Shown here piece by piece: positions 58,884 to 64,000 of a stretch of DNA of 64,000 bases (positions are counted from its first letter, which is position 1; each line of letters begins with the position of its first letter). Location of the stretch: the NCBI GenBank assembly GCA_963710165.1, contig CAVPYZ010000004.1, positions 310,001 through 374,000 of the forward strand, written 5' to 3'. The notes beneath the pieces are model-generated. The model was given only the letters and a program-made list of their open reading frames with translations, ran no database searches and was not told where the DNA came from. This DNA comes from JACKIP01 sp963710165. Lineage in GTDB: Bacteria > Pseudomonadota > Alphaproteobacteria > Micavibrionales > Micavibrionaceae. The position numbers and the translations under genes were made by a program.

Positions 58884-59329
58884 TCATTCATACTTTGTTG
58901 TTGTGTTTGTTTGCGAACGCGTGGAACGAAATTGTAGAGTAATAAAGCACGCTGTTCTGTCAAGCGACTGAGGCAAGAAAGTTCAAGCGTGCGCTTGGCA
59001 ATTTCTTCTTCAAAGAAACCGGCTTCAAATTTACATTCTTTGTTACGATATTCAATCCATGCGTTTTGGGTGTTCTTCATATCATCAGCATGCTGCGTAT
59101 TGTTTAAAAAACGAATAAAACTTTCATATTGTGTTTTGAGTGCGGCTTCAGAATTTTCATAGCGTTTTTGTGTGCAGGATTGCTGGTCAGCAGGCGTTTT
59201 AGCATTTTCACAAAAATTATTAAAGATTGGTGGTTTTTCAGCCGGAAGTAAATTGGCATGACCGTAAGAGAGCGGTAATGCAATTAAAATGAAACAAAAC
59301 AATATTTTAACTTGTGACGAATATGACAT
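58880..59329 (-). CDS. Exported LprI/DUF1311-like protein
   Basis: From the Met at 59329 (MSYSSQVKILFCFILIALP) it is 149 aa with a signal peptide ending near SYGHA. The frame opens further upstream, but those residues lie under the divergent gene. Cys-rich mature part: CENAKTPADQQSCTQKRYE, NAWIEYRNKEC and LELSCLSRLTEQRA, the DUF1311 pattern of LprI-type lysozyme-inhibitor-like proteins. Periplasmic; function inferred. Confidence 0.75.
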   Translation of the reverse strand: MSYSSQVKILFCFILIALPLSYGHANLLPAEKPPIFNNFCENAKTPADQQSCTQKRYENSEAALKTQYESFIRFLNNTQHADDMKNTQNAWIEYRNKECKFEAGFFEEEIAKRTLELSCLSRLTEQRALLLYNFVPRVRKQTQQQSMNE

Positions 59330-59375
59330 ACTTTCATAATAGCCAATCAAATCACTTATTAAAATAAAAGATTTC

Positions 59376-59990
59376 ATGCTCGACGCATATATTAGACCAA
59401 TTATAAATTTTCCACTGGAGAAAGTGGCAAAAATTTTTGTAAATAACAATATTACAGCCAATCAGATCACTTACACGGGATTTGCGATTGGTATGATTGC
59501 GGCATTGTTATTATATGCAGGATTATATATTCCTGCACTGGTTTTTATCGCTCTCAACAGATTTTGTGACGGCCTTGATGGTGCCGTAGCACGCGTTGCC
59601 AATAAACAGACTGATTATGGTGGGTATCTTGATATTGTTCTGGATTTTATATTCTATAGCGCTGTCATCTTTGGTTTTTGTTTAGGTCATCCGGATCAAG
59701 CGATTTATGGGGCATTTTTGATTTTCAGCTTCATGGGAACAGGTAGTTCTTTTCTGGCGTATGCTATTATTGCCGAAAGACGGAAGCTGGAAACGACTGT
59801 GCGTGGGCGAAAATCTTTCTTCTATGTTGGGGGGCTGGCGGAAGGAACAGAGACGATTATAACGCTGTGTCTTATGTGTCTATTGCCGCAATTTTTCTAC
59901 TTATTCGCTTTGATATTCGGCTTGATGTGTTGGATTACAACACTCTCACGCATTATTGAAGCCAAAGAAATGTTTGTAGAAAACCAATAA
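59376..59990 (+). CDS. CDP-alcohol phosphatidyltransferase
   Basis: 204 aa, about six membrane helices. The family motif is complete: CDGLDGAVARVANKQTDYG followed by GYLDIVLDF, giving the D-x2-DG-x2-AR-x8-G-x3-D-x3-D pattern. It swaps CMP on a CDP-lipid for an alcohol head group; which phospholipid cannot be told. Confidence 0.9.
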   Translation: MLDAYIRPIINFPLEKVAKIFVNNNITANQITYTGFAIGMIAALLLYAGLYIPALVFIALNRFCDGLDGAVARVANKQTDYGGYLDIVLDFIFYSAVIFGFCLGHPDQAIYGAFLIFSFMGTGSSFLAYAIIAERRKLETTVRGRKSFFYVGGLAEGTETIITLCLMCLLPQFFYLFALIFGLMCWITTLSRIIEAKEMFVENQ

Positions 59991-59995
59991 AAATT

Positions 59996-61285
59996 TTATT
60001 TGGGTCTTGGGCCTTTTGAAAAGCTACCGCCCATAGCCAAGTCGAGATTTTTAAGTTCAAAACGTTGTTCTATTTTCTCGATCACATCCGGATTTTCTGC
60101 TTTTGACGCATGGATTAGGGCTGTTTCCTGTACATCATTCATGGCGCCTTTATCCGCCGCACGGAACAGTTCATGCGTATCAAAGTCTGCGCCGCCGCTT
60201 TCGACATATTCCGTATGCGTGTCATCTGCTTCCAGGGCGTTTTTGTGGTGTTCTGTCTGTTCTTCTCCCTGCGCCCAGATTTTTCCTGCGGCTTCTTCCA
60301 ATAAAGCAATCTGCATTGATTTTGTATCTTGTAGCGCGTCTTTCTGCGGATCGGCGGCAACAGCTTCCCCGAAAGCTGATGTTGCAGGGCTAGGCGGACT
60401 GCTCTGCATCATTTGCCCGGATGTTGTGCCGTCATATGGATTAGAACTTTGAAAATAAGACGAATCCGACTTCATTGCGGCAGCTTCGGATTTGGATCGT
60501 GGTTTGCGATCCATATCATATTTATTAGATGATCCGTCGCCGCCAAAGGTTAATGCCGCACTTTGCACACCCGTTACGGCAGCGGAGATCATTTGTATCG
60601 GTGCGCCCGCGCCGGGAAGAATAGCATTGGCAACGGCTGACGCGCCCCAACCGACTGCCGCGCCGGTGGCAATACCGCCCGCGCTTGGCTTACCGGCATC
60701 CGGACTTGCCCCCGCGGCAGGACCTCCATTTTGTGCATTATATTTATCGACCTTAATATCATGCGCCGCGCCCATCAGCATGGAATGGGTTTGCGCCAGA
60801 CCTTCAATCGCTTGTTCTGTATTTTCCAGTTTGGATGTGTTGACTTCATGCGCATGCGCCTGATTATCAAAGAATTTTGTTGTATTCGCCATTTCTGACG
60901 GACGCCATGCATTTCCCTCCAGATCGACTTTTGGTTGCACAATCATGGACGCAATGGCGGTTTCTTCCACATGCGTCATATTTGGGCTATCCATGTTATT
61001 CGACATGGCAGGATCTGTTAGTGCCAAAGCGGCTACGGCGGCGATAGAGGCCATGGGGCTGGCCATATCCGCGGCTGTTTCGGATTTGAAATTCGCCTCG
61101 TAACCTTCGGCTTCTATAATACGTTCACGCGCCTGAATAATTGAGACTTGATCTGCAACACTTGCATTGGGTGTGTATCCGCCGCCGCTGCTACCGCCAC
61201 TTGCAGCCTCACCAGCGCCCGTATCGCTATCACCTTCGATATCGGAACGGTTCACTAAAATAAATAAATCTTTAATATTTGACAC
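59996..61285 (-). CDS. Unrecognised Ala/Gly/Ser-rich protein with a long hydrophobic core
   Basis: 429 aa, no signal peptide. Residues 25-40 form a Gly/Ser linker. A weakly hydrophobic stretch occurs around 72-90 (ASPMASIAAVAALAL). A 45-residue Gly/Ala-rich hydrophobic segment lies at about 205-250 (GGIATGAAVGWGASAV and AGAPIQMISAAVTGVQ). The rest is acidic, Met-, Asn- and His-containing and low complexity, with predicted helices at the end. Such a hydrophobic hairpin amid soluble polar sequence is seen in secreted effectors, pore formers and phage proteins, but I recognise no family. The convergent neighbour is the phosphatidyltransferase, five bases away. Confidence 0.55.
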   Translation of the reverse strand: MSNIKDLFILVNRSDIEGDSDTGAGEAASGGSSGGGYTPNASVADQVSIIQARERIIEAEGYEANFKSETAADMASPMASIAAVAALALTDPAMSNNMDSPNMTHVEETAIASMIVQPKVDLEGNAWRPSEMANTTKFFDNQAHAHEVNTSKLENTEQAIEGLAQTHSMLMGAAHDIKVDKYNAQNGGPAAGASPDAGKPSAGGIATGAAVGWGASAVANAILPGAGAPIQMISAAVTGVQSAALTFGGDGSSNKYDMDRKPRSKSEAAAMKSDSSYFQSSNPYDGTTSGQMMQSSPPSPATSAFGEAVAADPQKDALQDTKSMQIALLEEAAGKIWAQGEEQTEHHKNALEADDTHTEYVESGGADFDTHELFRAADKGAMNDVQETALIHASKAENPDVIEKIEQRFELKNLDLAMGGSFSKGPRPK

Positions 61286-61505
61286 TTTTTACCTAAATAA
61301 CATTTACTTTGATATCTTATCAGACATGATCGGATCATGCAAATTTATGAAACAGCTCTAGGTGTAATTTAAGGTATTGAATTTATTTAATAAATTAACT
61401 TTAACTCAGTTCGTTTTTGCATTTTAGGGGAGGGGGGTCTCTCCCCGCAGCACGCTTAAAATCGATCTCTCAAATATATCCTAAAAAAACAGTATTTTCA
61501 AGGTT

Positions 61506-63022
61506 TTAGTGCAATCGGGGGCGTCGATAGGATAGAGCTTCCGCAATGTATGTCGGGGTAATTATGTCCGTACCGCCGTCCAAATCCGCAATGGTGCGGG
61601 CGACGCGAATAATTCTGTGATAACCGCGTGCCGAAAGCTTAAGGGCGTCTGTTGCTTTATTCAGCATTTCTTGTGCGCGCGGCTCTAGTGGTGCAATTTT
61701 CTCCAGAATTTTACCAGAGGCTTGGGCGTTTGTATCCAGATTTGCGTCACACGCTTCAAACCGTTTTCTCTGAATAGTGCGCGCCCCTGTGACGCGGGAA
61801 CGTACAATTTCGGAGCGTTCTCCGTCGGGCAAGCCGGATAATTCCGTTACCGGAACTGGCGGCACATCAACATGCAGATCAATACGATCCAGCATGGGGC
61901 CGGAAATTTTGGATTGATAATCTGCGGCGCAGCGCGGGGCTTTGGTACATTCCAAATCGTGTCCCCCAAATGCCCGCAACGACAGGGATTCATCGCGGCA
62001 ATCAGTTGAATATCCGCCGGATAGGTTACATGTTGATTGGCACGCGCGATCAGCGCCTTTCCTGTTTCCAGAGGTTGACGTAAGGCCTCCAATGTACGGC
62101 GGTCGAATTCAGGCAGTTCATCCAGAAATAAAACGCCTTTATGGGCAAGCGATATTTCCCCCGGTTTGGGCTTTGCGCCGCCGCCAACAAGCGCGGGAAG
62201 AGACGCCGAATGATGCGGATCGCGATAGGGACGATGTTTAACCAGTCCGCCCTCTGGCAGCGTTCCGGCAAGGGAATGTATCATTGACACATCCAATGCT
62301 TCACGTGCGGAAAGCGGTGGTAATATGCCGGGCAGTCACGCTGCCATCATTGATTTTCCAGAACCGGGTGGGCCGCTCATCAACAGGTTATGCCCGCCCG
62401 CCGCCGTAATTTCCAGAGCGCGTTTCGCTGTTTCTTGCCCTTTGACATCGGCAAGGTTGGTGTAGTGCGTTGTGTTAATCTCTTCGGATGGTGGTGTCGG
62501 ACGCGATAAAACCTGTGTGCCTTTAAAATGATTAATCAGTTGTAACAGGTCTTTCGGTGCAAGAATGTCGATATCACCTGCCCAGCAAGCTTCTGCGCCG
62601 CATTCTTCGGGGCAGATCAACCCTTTATCATTCTCATTTGCAAACATGGCGGCGGGCAAGATGCCGTTGACTTTACGCAAATGGGCGCTGAGAGATAGCT
62701 CGCCTAATGTGACATATCCTGCGACTTCATCTTTAGGAAGCACGTCCATGGCACAGAGTAGGCCGAGCGCAATCGGCAGATCGTAATGCGAACCTTCTTT
62801 CGGTGTATCGGCAGGGGCAAGATTGACCGTCAAACGTTTGGCGGGAAGGGAAAGGCCCAATGCATGAAGCGCGCCGCGCACACGCTCTTTACTTTCCGCA
62901 ACAGCCTTATCGGGCAAGCCAACAATATTAAACGCCACCACCCCGCTAGAGATTTGCACCTCAACATCAATAGGTTTGACGTCAACGCCTTGAAAGGAGA
63001 CTGTAGGAATGGTTGCGACCAT
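61506..63022 (-). pseudogene. comM: ComM/YifB Mg-chelatase-like AAA ATPase, broken twice
   Basis: ComM is a hexameric helicase that helps integrate DNA during natural transformation. MVATIPTVSFQGVDVKPIDVEV-type N-terminus (partial: VATIPTVSFQGVDV) and SGPPGSGKSMMAA (Walker A) lie in the first part. A TGA at 62336-62338 stands where Arg is expected before LPGILPPLSAREALD. The same frame goes on with GVLFLDELPEFDRRTLEAL and MNPCRCGHLGD. Near 61958 a one-base change moves the frame, and APRCAADYQSKISGP, LDRIDLHVDVPPV and ARGYHRIIRVARTIADL follow. Two separate lesions suggest either real loss or consensus errors. Confidence 0.85.
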
Positions 63023-63045
63023 AGTTAGTTATTCTATAGAAGTTG

Positions 63046-63608
63046 CTATAGATCAACCCGCTTTATAATATCGTTATATAATTCATGAAATTCAGTATAG
63101 CCAGCTTCTTCATTTAAATGACCGCCGTTTCGAATAATATTTAAAGATATATTCAATTTTTCTCCAACATTTTGAGGTTGTTCTATTGGAACGTAAGGGT
63201 CGTTATCACCATGGTAGATTGAGATATAGTTGGATGTTTGTTTTATTTTGTTCCAATCAAAATTATGATTGATAAATGTCCTATTCAAACCATCAATTTC
63301 CTTGTCGCCTATAGGGTCTGTAACGACTCCGCATAAAGCACTGTACGCGACCTTTGAAGAAGATCTTTCAAGTAAATGAAGAACACAATTCGCGCCACAG
63401 CTATGTCCGATAAGAAGGGTGTTTTCGTTTATAACAGGGGCTTGATCTTCTATTGCTGTTATCCAGTTTTGCAGGCTATGGTTTTCTGGAGTAGGTAATT
63501 TTGGAACGAAAGATTTATCCCCTTTTTCTCAAGTTGTCTTTTTAACCAAGGAAACCAATTTCGTTCTGGGTAGCCTTTTGTTCCATGCAGAATGAGGGCT
63601 TGATGCAT
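63046..63608 (-). pseudogene. RBBP9/YdeN-type alpha/beta hydrolase, frameshifted
   Basis: From MHQALILHGTKGYPERNWF (start 63608) the frame shifts at the A/G run at 63519-63527. It then continues as KSFVPKLPTPENHSLQNW with the nucleophile Ser in LLIGHSCGANCVL and the acid and base in IYHGDNDPYVP and NGGHLNEEAG. About 187 aa when joined. Serine hydrolase of unknown substrate. Its start overlaps the stop of the glycosyltransferase (TAATG). Confidence 0.75.
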
Positions 63609-64000
63609 TATTTTATCTTTCTTCTTATCATTTGATAATATTGCCATCTTGATATGGCAAAGTCGAGGCCTGCCGCACCGTCCAGAAAGCCGAGTTTCAA
63701 AATGTAGGAATGGAGGAATGCCAGTTCGGGGCGGAGGGGGTTTTTACGCAGGGCTCTTTTCAGGTATTGCCGCCATATTATGGGGTCATCGGGCCATGCG
63801 TTTTTCCTGTTCATACAAATTTCCCACGCGGCATAGCGTTTATGACGGGTGAGCCAGTCCTGCTTTGAATGATTGGCGTAATGAAGGAGGGGGGCATTTA
63901 GTGTTCCTATTGTGCCATTATGATTTAAAATGGGTTGGTAATGCCCCTCAATCTCTCCCATACCCGGACAGTCTGTGTCATCAATGACAGGGAAGTGCAT
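63608..64000 (-). CDS. Glycosyltransferase C-terminal part (GT2, WaaE/KdtX-like), cut by the window end
   Basis: 130 aa of a protein that probably starts beyond position 64000. LNAPLLHYANHSKQDWLTRHKRYAAWE resembles the C-terminal part of WaaE/KdtX-like GT2 enzymes of LPS core synthesis (shown here only by LLHYANHSKQDW and RHKRYAAWE). The ATG at the edge may be internal. FDGAAG-type FLDGAAGLDFAISRW near the end is also typical of this group. Confidence 0.65.
   Translation of the reverse strand: MHFPVIDDTDCPGMGEIEGHYQPILNHNGTIGTLNAPLLHYANHSKQDWLTRHKRYAAWEICMNRKNAWPDDPIIWRQYLKRALRKNPLRPELAFLHSYILKLGFLDGAAGLDFAISRWQYYQMIRRKIK

Noticed and set aside
1..64000. CRISPR arrays, rRNA genes and known riboswitches
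   Set aside because: No regularly spaced repeats, rRNA stretches or recognisable aptamers were seen.

Overview
This 64 kb window comes from the chromosome of an AT-leaning alphaproteobacterium. The evidence is the gene content and protein style: hslV and hslU lying near each other, an N-terminally extended HslV, gyrB, rpsD, asd, hisC, ispB, gltX, comM, a class III alcohol dehydrogenase with S-formylglutathione hydrolase, and DUF5681/DUF2924 phage-like genes. I cannot place it in a genus. An uncultured lineage such as the Micavibrionales would fit, but that is a guess. Many genes are interrupted by single-base indels, including the essential gyrB and gltX. Part of the breakage is therefore probably consensus error in the assembly rather than real gene decay.

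Layout. 1-23 kb is core genome: a periplasmic-type serine protease fragment, a candidate structured RNA, hslV and hslU (each with a promoter ending almost at its ATG), two SAM methyltransferases, msrB, a HerA-like ATPase, asd, hisC, gyrB, a sensor kinase and response regulator, ispB, gltX, sodC, a TrmJ-like gene, a homocysteine methyltransferase, rpsD, and a badly frameshifted formaldehyde-detoxification pair (frmA/frmB). 23-31 kb holds an outer membrane protein, a SulP transporter and a surface-polysaccharide set (hexapeptide acyltransferase, ATP-grasp enzyme, Wzx-type flippase, GT56-like glycosyltransferase). 31-34 kb is a classical autotransporter.

34-56 kb is a mosaic mobile region. It contains two AAA/DUF4143 ATPase genes (both broken), a serine recombinase-ParB-ParB operon, an IS6-like remnant, a zinc-uptake locus (porin, binding protein, permease) and a phage-like module (DNA methyltransferase, DUF5681, internally deleted terminase, DUF2924, serine recombinase). 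The last 345 bp of that recombinase region also occurs 19.3 kb upstream as an orphan copy. A parDE toxin-antitoxin pair and a CAT-anticodon tRNA close the region on the right.

The most interesting object is a diversity-generating retroelement (DGR) at about 47.9-51 kb. It has a secreted DUF1566/C-type-lectin-like target protein with a 3'-terminal variable repeat, an Avd-type accessory protein, an adenine-rich template repeat, and a DGR-type reverse transcriptase. The reverse transcriptase reads directly into a ParB/DNA-methyltransferase protein, giving a chimera. The template and variable repeats differ by two codons in length and at several non-adenine positions, so the cassette looks old or inactive.

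56-64 kb returns to core-like genes: an SDR, a diguanylate cyclase, a LOG-family enzyme, an LprI-like lipoprotein-type gene, a CDP-alcohol phosphatidyltransferase, an unusual Ala/Gly-rich protein, comM (broken), an alpha/beta hydrolase and a glycosyltransferase fragment.
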